From the NCBI GenBank assembly GCA_038327385.1, contig JBBQKY010000152.1, positions 1 through 6,273 of the forward strand: DNA of 6,273 bases, in the 5' to 3' direction. Made by a program: the position numbers and the translations under genes. Of this stretch, positions 1 to 5,940 are shown piece after piece; within the stretch, counting starts at the first letter, position 1, and every line of letters starts with the position of its first letter. The notes beneath the pieces were generated by a model, which was given only the letters and a program-made list of their open reading frames with translations, was not told where the DNA came from and made no database searches. Source of the stretch: JAWWPG01 sp038327385 (GTDB lineage: Bacteria > Actinomycetota > Actinomycetes > Propionibacteriales > Nocardioidaceae).

Positions 1-684
1 GCCGGTGTGAAAGGTGGTCGGTGTCTGAACGACGGCGGTCTGGCCAGGGATCACGGGCCAGCTCCCGACGACCTCGCTCCGCCCGGACTTGTCTTTCGCG
101 ATGGCGGTGTAGTTGCCGGTGACGAAGGTCTGGGACTTGTAGGTGCAGGTCAGGTTGACCTCGTCCCACGAGTCGTGGCTCGTCACGCTCAGCTGCACGG
201 CCAGCGTCGCGTTAGCCACGGTGACTGTGGGGGCGGTGGCAGTCGGTTGGCGAGACGAGTGGTCGGTCGCCGTGAAGGCGATGACGCCAGCCAGCGCGAG
301 CACGCACGCGGCCACGATCCCGGCGGCGACCCGACTGAGAATGCGTCGCCTGTGCCGCTGGCGCCCGATGCGCTGAAGCAAGCTGGGCAGCAGATCTTCT
401 GGGAAGGCTGGATCGCTGTTGTCCTGCCCCGGCTCCTGTGCCGGGGCAGCCGTGGTCAGTGTCGCGAGGAGCTCCCCGTAGTCGTCCGCCGCCGGAGCGG
501 CGACCGCTTTGAAGGCTTCGATAGGGGCGAGGTCGAGAAGATCGGGTACCGCCCAGAGCGCGGCAACCCGCTGCATGCAGGCATCACAAGACTCCAGATG
601 GGCTTCGAAAAGCTCACGGTCAGCGGCGGACAGCGAGCCGACGACATAGGCGCCGTCGATGGTCTCGAACGGGTCCTCCGTCAT
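1..684 (-). CDS. ZAS-type membrane anti-sigma factor (C-terminus cut off by window edge)
   Basis: Reading minus from ATG at 684, the frame stays open for 228 codons to base 1, so the C-terminus lies outside the window. The N-terminal cytoplasmic part carries the zinc anti-sigma signature H29-x3-C33-x2-C36 (HLESCDAC), preceded by the usual DGAYVVGSLSAADRELFEAH lead-in. This domain is known to clamp ECF sigma factors and release them on redox change. An Arg-rich stop (about 109-118) precedes one membrane helix (about 119-139). The remainder (141-228+) is extracytoplasmic, beginning with a Thr/Ser/Pro/Ala stretch and then a beta-rich domain (LTCTYKSQTF, VGSWPVIPGQT) like the outer domain of SigL-partner (RslA-type) anti-sigmas. 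Its ATG overlaps the sigma stop as ATGA, with a G-rich ribosome site inside the sigma 3' end, so translation is probably coupled to give stoichiometric amounts. The family call is firm; the signal sensed is unknown. Confidence 0.9.
   Translation of the reverse strand, partial: MTEDPFETIDGAYVVGSLSAADRELFEAHLESCDACMQRVAALWAVPDLLDLAPIEAFKAVAAPAADDYGELLATLTTAAPAQEPGQDNSDPAFPEDLLPSLLQRIGRQRHRRRILSRVAAGIVAACVLALAGVIAFTATDHSSRQPTATAPTVTVANATLAVQLSVTSHDSWDEVNLTCTYKSQTFVTGNYTAIAKDKSGRSEVVGSWPVIPGQTAVVQTPTTFHTG
681..684 (-). promoter_or_regulatory. ATGA stop/start overlap coupling sigma and anti-sigma translation
   Basis: The plus-strand TCAT reads ATGA on the minus strand. TGA (683-681) ends the sigma factor and ATG (684-682) starts the anti-sigma factor. 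A run of six G (696-691) sits 6 bases before the ATG and can act as the ribosome site. This arrangement is typical of sigma/anti-sigma pairs and suggests translational coupling. Confidence 0.85.
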
Positions 685-1184
685 CTTGCACCCCCCAGCT
701 CTTCCACGGCCAGCTTGAACGCGTGTAGTGCGTAATGTGTACGAGACTTGATGGTGCCGGTCGGCACGCCGAGCTTCAACGCGGCTTCCGCCACCGACGA
801 TCCCCGGATGTAGGTCTCGAGGAGCACTTGGCGGTGATCCTCGGATAGCCGGCTGAGCGCGGCCATCACGAGCGTGCGGTTGGCAAGGTGCTCGACGCCG
901 TCAGAAACAGCGGACTCCGGCGGTCGGTCGGTGACAACCTCGCGTCTGGACCGGCTCGAGCGCCATTCGTCTATGACGATCCGGCGGGCGACCGTGAACA
1001 GCCAGGCCCGCGCGGAGCCGGTTGACTGGCTGAGCACATCAGGCGTGCGCCACGCGCGCAACAGTGTCTCCTGGACGATGTCCTGGGCTCGGGCCGCGTC
1101 TCCGGCAGTGAGGCCGACGACGTAGCTCCACAGGACCCGCGCGTGCTGGTCGTGCAGTATCCGCATCAGCTCGTCGTCGTTCAT
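681..1184 (-). CDS. ECF RNA polymerase sigma factor, SigL-like
   Basis: A 167-residue group 4 sigma factor that directs RNA polymerase to a small regulon. Region 2 spans about 8-80: the DIVQETLLRAWR block (35-46) is the core-binding part, and WLFTVARRIVIDEWR (61-75) recognises the -10. Region 4 spans about 107-160, with helix-turn-helix SVAEAALKLGVPTGTIKSR (130-148) for the -35. There is no SnoaL-like or other C-terminal extension. From memory it closely resembles mycobacterial SigL, both at LMRxLxDxHAxVLWxY and at the C-terminal ELGxxR. I chose ATG 1184 because the homology starts there and GAGG/GAGGG motifs lie just upstream; the frame continues upstream to 1349, but that extension is Arg/Pro/Ala-rich and unlike the family. 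The gene follows the cupredoxin by 193 bases and overlaps the anti-sigma start by 4 bases, so it is probably held inactive by that protein at the membrane. Confidence 0.95.
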   Translation of the reverse strand: MNDDELMRILHDQHARVLWSYVVGLTAGDAARAQDIVQETLLRAWRTPDVLSQSTGSARAWLFTVARRIVIDEWRSSRSRREVVTDRPPESAVSDGVEHLANRTLVMAALSRLSEDHRQVLLETYIRGSSVAEAALKLGVPTGTIKSRTHYALHAFKLAVEELGGAR

Positions 1185-1377
1185 CCCCCCTCGGCCCTCA
1201 TGCGCGACAGCCTGTAACGCTCGAGGCCGACTGTGACCCGACGGCTCGCTCGGTGGCGCTCGCCGTCCAGCACGGCGCGCACGCTCGTGTTCGCTGCTCA
1301 TGCGATCGCGCGTCCGAGTGCCGGCGCACCGACCGGCTGCAGATCCCATGCGGCCGGGCAGCGCTTTGGCAACGTCA
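1185..1377 (-). other. Cupredoxin-sigma spacer, no gene seen
   Basis: This 193-base gap separates the cupredoxin stop from the sigma start. It is GC-rich. I see only a weak possible stem (GCCGG paired with CCGGC around an 8-base loop, minus strand near 1320-1340) and no U-tract, so a terminator is not supported. I found no copy of the TGAACC element seen before the cupredoxin. The sigma gene may therefore depend on read-through from the cupredoxin promoter, or on a promoter I cannot recognise. Confidence 0.4.
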
Positions 1378-1806
1378 TCAGCCCTTCACGATGAGGACAC
1401 CCGCCATGTCGGCGTGATAGCTGCACCCGAACGGGTATTTGCCGGGCTTGGTGGGCGCGGTGAAGTGCCCGATGCCTCCGTTGGCTGTGATGTTACCCGT
1501 GTCGAACAGCTGAGTCGCCTGGTCGGTGAGCGTGTGCGCCACGCTGTCGTCGTTCGTGACCGTGACCTTCTCGCCGGGCGAAACGGTCATCTCGCCAGAG
1601 AACTTGAAGCTGTTGATGACGATGCCGGCGCCGGCCGGGGCCGGCGACGATGGGCTTGACGTCGATGGGCTTGACGGCGGCGACGCCGAGGACGGTGCGG
1701 ACTGCCGAGGGGATGAAGGGGGGCTCGAGTCGCTCCCCGACGAGCTACACCCAGCGACGACGGTGGACAGGACAGCGGCTGTGGCAACCAGCATCAAAGG
1801 TTTCAT
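1378..1806 (-). CDS. Cupredoxin-domain (type 1 copper) lipoprotein, amicyanin/plastocyanin-like
   Basis: A predicted exported copper protein of 142 residues from ATG 1806. The N-terminus MKPLMLVATAAVLSTVVAGC is a lipoprotein signal peptide with lipobox VVAG-C20, so the mature protein should be anchored to the outer face of the membrane by Cys20. A low-complexity Ser/Pro/Ala tether follows (about 21-60), and then a single cupredoxin beta-sandwich to the C-terminus. All four type 1 copper ligands are visible: His91 (VAHTLT), and Cys128, His131 and Met134 in GCSYHADMAG. The C-x2-H-x2-M spacing is that of amicyanin and plastocyanin. Electron transfer or copper binding/buffering is therefore likely, but the partner is unknown. 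A GTG at 1830 in the same frame would add eight residues; I prefer ATG 1806 because a well-placed promoter starts transcription there and neither start has a ribosome site. It stands directly upstream of the sigma/anti-sigma pair. Confidence 0.9.
   Translation of the reverse strand: MKPLMLVATAAVLSTVVAGCSSSGSDSSPPSSPRQSAPSSASPPSSPSTSSPSSPAPAGAGIVINSFKFSGEMTVSPGEKVTVTNDDSVAHTLTDQATQLFDTGNITANGGIGHFTAPTKPGKYPFGCSYHADMAGVLIVKG
1648..1677 (-). repeat. 15-bp tandem duplication in the Ser/Pro linker
   Basis: Two adjacent 15-base units (1648-1662 and 1663-1677; plus-strand core GATGGGCTTGACG) are identical except for the last base. They encode SSPST followed by SSPSS in the tether of the cupredoxin lipoprotein. 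The duplication is in frame, so it changes only tether length and probably arose by slippage. Confidence 0.8.
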
Positions 1807-1841
1807 GAAGCGATATACGACGGCAGTCACCGTACGGTTCA
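1807..1841 (-). promoter_or_regulatory. Putative ECF (SigL-type) promoter, leaderless start
   Basis: On the minus strand TGAACC (1841-1836) is followed after exactly 16 bases by CGTATA (1819-1814). From memory, mycobacterial SigL promoters have a TGAACC -35 and a CGT-starting -10, and a SigL-like sigma is encoded two genes downstream. The normal -10 to +1 distance puts the transcription start at 1807 or 1806, at the ATG of the cupredoxin. That explains why no ribosome site precedes it. The -10 matches only the CGT core, so the assignment is plausible but unproven. Autoregulation of the cupredoxin-sigma-anti-sigma set would follow if they are co-transcribed. Confidence 0.5.
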
Positions 1842-1921
1842 GTGGACGCTGGCAGAGCCTTAGCTCGCAGGGTGCGTGCTGAATCGACGACGGCTTCCGC
1901 CAGGTGGTCCAGTGCGCCGCT

Positions 1922-3292
1922 TCAGCCGTTTAGGGCCCCGCCTCGAGCGAGCTTGCTGACGGCCTTGGCCGGACCCAGCACCGACAGTGTCGGCTCGGCG
2001 CTCAAGACGTCCTGGGCGACATCGTGCACGTCGTCGAGCGTGACGGCATTGATCAGGGACATCGACTCGTCGATGCTTATCAGCCCGCCAGGAACCAGCT
2101 CGGCCTTGCCGATGCGCGACATCCGTGCGCTCGAGTCTTCGAGGCCCATGACCATGCTGCCGCGGAGCTGGCCCTTGCCACGCTCGAACTCGTCGACGCT
2201 CAGCCCGTCGCTCGACACCTTCACCAGCTCTTCGCGGCAGATGGCCAACACGTCGGGGAGCTTGCGGGGGATGCAGGCGCCGCCGATGGCGAGATAGCCG
2301 GTATCCACGTGCTGGCTGCCGAACGAGTAGATCGTGTAGGCGAGGCCCCGGCGCTCCCGCACCTCCTGGAACAGCCGGCTCGACGTGCCACCGCCTAGTG
2401 CCGAGTTCAGGATCCCTAGGGCGAAGCGTTTCGGATGGTTTCGCGGCAAGGCGGGCACGCCCATCACGAACGTCGTCTGCTCAGCGGGCCGCTCGATCAC
2501 CACCGTGGAGGCCGGATTGACTCTTTGGGCACCCGCTGGTCGTACGGCGCTCGGCATCCCGGCCTCGTCACCCAGCGCATCCGCGGTAACAAAGGCGGCC
2601 TTGACGAGCTTGACGAGCCCCGCGTGGTCGACGCTGCCGGCAGCCGCGAAGACCAGTCTGTCCGCGGTGTAGCGCCGGCGGTAGTAGCCGCTGATCTGCT
2701 GACGGGTCAGCGCGTTGATGGAGTCGGGCGTTCCGGTGATGGCCCGCCCCAGGGGGGTGTCGCCGTACAGCGCCGACACGAACGCGTCATGCACGACCTC
2801 GTCGTGGTCGTCGTCGTGCATCGCGATCTCCTCGAGGATCACGTTGCGCTCGGACTCGACCTCGGCCGCCGGCAGGAGCGACGAGGTGACCATGTCGCAC
2901 AGCACATCGACGGCCAGCGGCACATCCGCGTCGAGCACCCGTGCGTGGTAGCACGTGTACTCCTTGCCGGTAAAGGCGTTGAGCTCCCCACCGACCGCAT
3001 CGAGCTCGGCGGAGATGTCGAGCGCCGTACGACGACGGGTGCCCTTGAACAGCAGGTGCTCGAGAAAGTGCGTGGCTCCCGCGAGCGAGCGTGACTCGTC
3101 GCGGGAGCCGACTCCGGTCCACAGCCCGAGGGTCGTCGACCGGGCTCCCGGCATCGCCTCGGTGACGACCCGCAGCCCGCCCGGGAGCACCGTGCGACGG
3201 ATGACCGAGGCCACCTGTCCGTCGTCGCCGGTCTCCCTCAGCAGGGTGCGGGTCGAGCCGGCTGGCTGGTCCAGCGCCGAGAGGTACCGCAC
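1922..3292 (-). CDS. M16 family zinc metallopeptidase (PepR/processing-peptidase-like)
   Basis: A 456-residue soluble M16B peptidase, the family of mitochondrial processing peptidase beta and of mycobacterial PepR, which also lies next to PNPase. The N-terminal catalytic half has the inverted zinc motif H75-F-L-E78-H79 and the distal glutamate in NVILEEI (E154/E155), preceded by the typical LPGGLRVVTE and GSRDE segments. NAFTGKEYTCY (105-115) is also family-typical. The C-terminal half has the conserved GGGTSSRLFQEVRERRGLAY (301-319), which shapes the substrate chamber. With all zinc ligands present it should be active. No signal peptide or membrane helix is seen, so it is cytoplasmic. The GTG start at 3292 lies two bases after the pnp stop without a clear ribosome site, suggesting coupling to pnp. 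Family homology begins near residue 30, so GTG 3214 is an alternative start. The substrate is unknown. Confidence 0.95.
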   Translation of the reverse strand: MRYLSALDQPAGSTRTLLRETGDDGQVASVIRRTVLPGGLRVVTEAMPGARSTTLGLWTGVGSRDESRSLAGATHFLEHLLFKGTRRRTALDISAELDAVGGELNAFTGKEYTCYHARVLDADVPLAVDVLCDMVTSSLLPAAEVESERNVILEEIAMHDDDHDEVVHDAFVSALYGDTPLGRAITGTPDSINALTRQQISGYYRRRYTADRLVFAAAGSVDHAGLVKLVKAAFVTADALGDEAGMPSAVRPAGAQRVNPASTVVIERPAEQTTFVMGVPALPRNHPKRFALGILNSALGGGTSSRLFQEVRERRGLAYTIYSFGSQHVDTGYLAIGGACIPRKLPDVLAICREELVKVSSDGLSVDEFERGKGQLRGSMVMGLEDSSARMSRIGKAELVPGGLISIDESMSLINAVTLDDVHDVAQDVLSAEPTLSVLGPAKAVSKLARGGALNG

Positions 3293-3294
3293 GG

Positions 3295-5538
3295 TCAGGC
3301 GTCGACGGGCTGGCTCTGGTCCTGCTGCTGCGGGGCTTGGTCGCCGGCCGGGCCTTGGTCGTCCTCGACGACGGGAACGAGGCTCAGCTTGCCCCGGTCG
3401 TCGATCTCCCCGATCTCGACCTGCAGCTTCTGCCCGACCGAGACGACGTCCTCGACGTTCTCGACGCGCTTGCCGCCGGCCAGGGCGCGCAGCTTCGAGA
3501 TGTGCAGCAGTCCGTCCTTGCCGGGGAGCAGCGAGACGAATGCACCGAAGTTGGTCGTCTTGACGACTGTCCCGAGGTAGCGCTCACCGATCTCGGGCAT
3601 CTGCGGGTTGGCGATCGCGTTGATCGTCGCCCGCGCCGCCTCGGCGGCCACGCTGTTGTCCGCCCCGACGTAGATCGTGCCGTCGTCCTCGATGCTGATC
3701 TGCGCACCGGTGTCGTCCTGGATCTGGTTGATGATCTTGCCCTTGGGACCGATCACCTCACCGATCTTGTCGATCGGGACGTGCATCGTCAGGATCCGCG
3801 GGGCGGTCGGGGCCATCTCGTCGGGAGCGTCGATCGCCTCCGCCATCACGTCGAGGATCGTCATGCGGGCGTCGCGTGCTTGCTCGAGAGCGGAGCCCAA
3901 CACGGAAGCCGGGATGCCGTCGAGCTTGGTGTCGAGCTGCAGGGCCGTGACGAACTCGCGCGTTCCGGCGACCTTGAAGTCCATGTCGCCGAAGGCGTCC
4001 TCGGCGCCGAGGATGTCGGTCAGCGTGAAGTACTTCTGCTCGCCGTCGACGTCTCCGGAGATGAGGCCCATGGCGATGCCGGCGACCGACGCGCGCAGCG
4101 GCACGCCGGCGTTGAGCAGACCCATCGTCGAGGCGCAGACCGAGCCCATCGAGGTCGAGCCGTTGGAGCTGAGAGCCTCGGATACCTGACGGATCGCGTA
4201 GGGGAACTCCTCGCGAGTCGGCAGGACAGGGATCAGCGCTCGGCCGGCGAGTGCGCCATGACCGATCTCACGGCGCTTCGGGGAGCCGACCCGGCCCGTC
4301 TCACCAGTCGAGTAAGGCGGGAAGTTGTAGTTGTGCATGTAGCGCCGGCTCTTCTCCGGCGACAAGGTGTCGAGCTTCTGCTCCAGCGACAGCATGTTGA
4401 GGGTGGTGATCCCGAGAATCTGGGTCTCACCCCGCTCGAAGAGCGCTGAGCCATGCACGCGCGGCACCATGCCGACCTCGGCGCTCAGTGTACGGATGTC
4501 GGCGAGCCCACGGCCGTCGATGCGGACGCTCTCCCGGAGCACCCGCTGGCGGACGAGCTTCTTGGTGAGCGCGCGGAACGCCGCGCCCAGCTCCTTCTCG
4601 CGGCCGTCGAACGTCTGGCCGAGAGTCGTGAGGACGGCTCCCTTGACTGCGTCGAGGCGCTCCTCACGTTCCTGCTTGCCGGCGATGGCCAGCGCCTCGG
4701 CCAGGTCCCCGCTCGCGGCGGCCTCGACGGCCTCGAACGCGTCGTCCTGGTAGTCGAGGAAGCGCGGGAACTGGGTGACCGGCTTGGCGGCCACATCCGC
4801 CAGCTGCTGCTGCGCCTCACAGAGCTGCTTGATGAAGACCTTGGACGCCTCGAGACCCTGGGAGACGATCTCCTCGGTGGGAGCCTGCGACCCGGCGCGG
4901 ACCTTCTCCCACGTGGCTTCGGTGGACTCGGCCTCGACCATCATGATCGCGACGTCGCCACTGTCGGTGACCCGGCCGGCGACGACCATGTCGAAGACCG
5001 ACTCCTTGGTCTGGCTGTACGTCGGGAAGGCCACCCACTGGCCGTCGATGAGGGCGACTCGGGTGGCGCCGACGGGACCACTGAACGGCAAGCCGCTCAG
5101 CTGCGTCGACATGGACGCCGCGTTGATGGCCAGCACGTCGTACGGCGAGTCGGGGTGCAGCGCCATCACGGTGATGACGACCTGGACCTCGTTGCGCAGG
5201 CCGGACACGAACGACGGCCGCAGTGGCCGGTCGATGAGGCGACAGGTGAGGATCGCGTCCTCGGACGGACGGCCTTCGCGGCGGAAGAACGAGCCGGGGA
5301 TCCGGCCCGCGGCGTACATCCGCTCCTCGACGTCGACGGTCAGGGGGAAGAAGTCGAACTGTTCCTTGGGGTGCTTGCCGGCGGTGGTTGCCGACAACAG
5401 CATGGTCTCCTCGTCGAGGTAGGCGACGGCGGAGCCGGCGGCCTGCATGGCAAGCTGGCCGGTCTCGAATCGGATGGTGCGGGTGCCGTGCCTGCCGTTG
5501 TCGATAACGGTCTGGACGGACTGGGGTTCGTTACCCAT
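3295..5538 (-). CDS. pnp: Polynucleotide phosphorylase (PNPase)
   Basis: A 747-residue full-length PNPase, the phosphorolytic 3'-to-5' exoribonuclease. It releases nucleoside diphosphates and can add tails in reverse, working as a cytoplasmic trimer. The first RNase PH core (about 12-150) contains the RNA-binding FFRR loop (84-87). An alpha-helical linker follows (about 240-335), then the second, catalytic RNase PH core (about 338-550). There the phosphate-binding SNGSTSMGS (458-466) and the metal/catalytic residues D514, D520 and K522 in EDAFGDMDFK are intact. The KH domain (about 582-645) has GPKG at 597-600, the S1 domain spans about 651-722, and the tail is Gln/Asp-rich (725-747). ATG 5538 is the only possible start because TGA lies in frame two codons upstream; a weak AAAGG sits 11 bases before it. 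It closely matches Streptomyces PNPase and lies downstream of rpsO, as in most bacteria. Confidence 0.99.
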   Translation of the reverse strand: MGNEPQSVQTVIDNGRHGTRTIRFETGQLAMQAAGSAVAYLDEETMLLSATTAGKHPKEQFDFFPLTVDVEERMYAAGRIPGSFFRREGRPSEDAILTCRLIDRPLRPSFVSGLRNEVQVVITVMALHPDSPYDVLAINAASMSTQLSGLPFSGPVGATRVALIDGQWVAFPTYSQTKESVFDMVVAGRVTDSGDVAIMMVEAESTEATWEKVRAGSQAPTEEIVSQGLEASKVFIKQLCEAQQQLADVAAKPVTQFPRFLDYQDDAFEAVEAAASGDLAEALAIAGKQEREERLDAVKGAVLTTLGQTFDGREKELGAAFRALTKKLVRQRVLRESVRIDGRGLADIRTLSAEVGMVPRVHGSALFERGETQILGITTLNMLSLEQKLDTLSPEKSRRYMHNYNFPPYSTGETGRVGSPKRREIGHGALAGRALIPVLPTREEFPYAIRQVSEALSSNGSTSMGSVCASTMGLLNAGVPLRASVAGIAMGLISGDVDGEQKYFTLTDILGAEDAFGDMDFKVAGTREFVTALQLDTKLDGIPASVLGSALEQARDARMTILDVMAEAIDAPDEMAPTAPRILTMHVPIDKIGEVIGPKGKIINQIQDDTGAQISIEDDGTIYVGADNSVAAEAARATINAIANPQMPEIGERYLGTVVKTTNFGAFVSLLPGKDGLLHISKLRALAGGKRVENVEDVVSVGQKLQVEIGEIDDRGKLSLVPVVEDDQGPAGDQAPQQQDQSQPVDA

Positions 5539-5559
5539 GAGGGGTCAAGCCTTTCGTTT

Positions 5560-5573
5560 GCGTGACGTCACGC
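5560..5573. promoter_or_regulatory. 14-bp perfect palindrome GCGTGACGTCACGC before pnp
   Basis: The sequence is its own reverse complement over 14 bases and ends 21 bases before the pnp ATG. Its 11-base core CGTGACGTCAC recurs at 5771-5781. A perfect palindrome with no spacer looks more like a binding site for a dimeric repressor or activator than an RNA stem, although five pairs around an ACGT loop are possible in RNA. The binding protein is unknown. Confidence 0.45.
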
Positions 5574-5622
5574 GACGAACGCCATCGGCGTGCGGGCCGT
5601 GTCGGCGGCGCACTCGGCGCTC

Positions 5623-5640
5623 GGCTCACGGCTCACGGCT
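5623..5640 (-). repeat. Short 7-bp tandem repeat in pnp leader
   Basis: The plus strand reads GGCTCAC twice followed by a partial GGCT. On the minus strand this is AGCCGTG, AGCCGTG, AGCC. The copy nearest the hairpin forms its 3' arm, so the second copy could offer an alternative pairing register. Confidence 0.6.
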
Positions 5641-5662
5641 GCCCGCAGAGCGGGAAGCCACG
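5634..5662 (-). other. Strong imperfect hairpin in pnp leader (candidate RNase III target)
   Basis: In the minus-strand RNA, CCCGC and GCGGG pair around a UCU loop (5654-5642). Beyond one U/C mismatch the stem continues as GGCU with AGCC, two G-U wobbles and a final C-G pair. The whole structure is 29 nt and lies 95-124 nt before the pnp ATG. No U-tract follows, so it is unlikely to be a terminator. PNPase autoregulation in other bacteria uses an RNase III-cleaved leader hairpin at a similar distance, but this role is inferred from position only. Confidence 0.5.
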
Positions 5663-5770
5663 CTGACTTCGGAGGCCGGTCTTCGATCGAGGCCCGCGGG
5701 ACAAGCTCATCCCGAAGGTCACTACCGAGGACCGGTGCCTCGCGGTTGGCTCTGCTGTCCGGCGAGGGCG

Positions 5771-5781
5771 CGTGACGTCAC
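5771..5781. promoter_or_regulatory. Second copy of CGTGACGTCAC
   Basis: This carries the 10-base perfect palindrome GTGACGTCAC (5772-5781), identical over 11 bases to the copy at 5561-5571. Centre-to-centre distance is 210 bp, close to 20 helical turns, so both sites face the same side of the DNA. Confidence 0.4.
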
Positions 5782-5782
5782 T

Positions 5783-5809
5783 GGTGTCGATGTCGCCGTG
5801 TGCGACACC
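5783..5809 (-). other. Pair of mutually exclusive stems in pnp leader
   Basis: In the minus-strand RNA, the segment GGUGUCGC at the 5' side can pair in two ways. Its UGUCGC pairs with the near GCGACA (5807-5791, 6 pairs, ACACG loop), or its GGUGUCG pairs with the farther CGACACC (7 pairs, 13-nt loop). The two stems share a left arm and cannot coexist. It lies directly before the second palindrome in transcription order. Confidence 0.4.
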
Positions 5810-5903
5810 GCTTCAGTTGGGTGTTGATCTCTATTCAGTTAGCGGGATCTCGTCGTCGTACCGGCCCGTCAGGCGCGAGGCGGACAGTTCGATTGGTGGC
5901 CGC

Positions 5904-5940
5904 CCTGAGGCTCAGGTTGGCTGCGCTAGCGGCGCAGGCC
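5904..5940 (-). terminator. Two small stems around the rpsO stop (weak terminator candidate)
   Basis: CTGCGC and GCGCAG pair around a five-base loop that overlaps the rpsO stop codon (5937-5921), extended by two G-C pairs past a bulge. Just downstream is the 13-base palindrome CCTGAGCCTCAGG (5916-5904). Neither is followed by a T-run. It could lessen read-through or protect the rpsO 3' end, but conserved codons for the S15 end account for part of the first stem. Confidence 0.25.

Larger units (their letters stand above)
5539..5925 (-). promoter_or_regulatory. rpsO-pnp intergenic region / pnp leader
   Basis: This 387-base region has no credible gene; the short plus-strand frames here have no family features. 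It holds, in transcription order, a small palindrome just after rpsO, a pair of alternative stems, a TGACGTCA palindrome, a strong hairpin, a 7-bp tandem repeat, and a second TGACGTCA palindrome close to the pnp ATG. I could not find a convincing -35/-10 pair. In E. coli and Streptomyces the same interval carries pnp promoters and an RNase III-cut hairpin, so similar roles are likely here. Confidence 0.6.

Noticed and set aside
7..735. Plus-strand frame of 242 codons at the left edge
   Set aside because: It is antisense to the anti-sigma factor and the end of the sigma gene, with low-complexity Gly/Arg-rich content and no recognisable motif. The minus frame has a clear zinc motif and membrane helix.
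1185..1349. N-terminal extension of the sigma factor from an ATG at 1349 or 1301
   Set aside because: The extra 39-55 residues are Arg/Pro/Ala-rich and unlike ECF N-termini, while ATG 1184 has G-rich ribosome-site motifs and begins where family homology starts.
1807..1830. GTG 1830 as the start of the cupredoxin
   Set aside because: It lacks a ribosome site and is upstream of the proposed -10. The added residues do not improve the signal peptide. It remains possible if the promoter is wrong.
5539..5557. TTGACC just upstream of the pnp ATG as a -35 element
   Set aside because: It is only a few bases from the start codon and any matching -10 would lie inside the pnp coding sequence.
3337..5565. 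Two long plus-strand frames (3337-4449 and 4453-5565, each 370 codons) opposite pnp
   Set aside because: They lie antisense to a fully conserved PNPase, are rich in Arg, Asp, Gly, Leu and Val as expected from the complement of GC-biased codons, and show no domain or signal. The equal length is coincidence.
5560..5781. A small insertion element bounded by the CGTGACGTCAC copies
   Set aside because: No flanking target duplication, no coding capacity, and the interval contains a leader-like hairpin suited to pnp. Kept only as an alternative in the finding.
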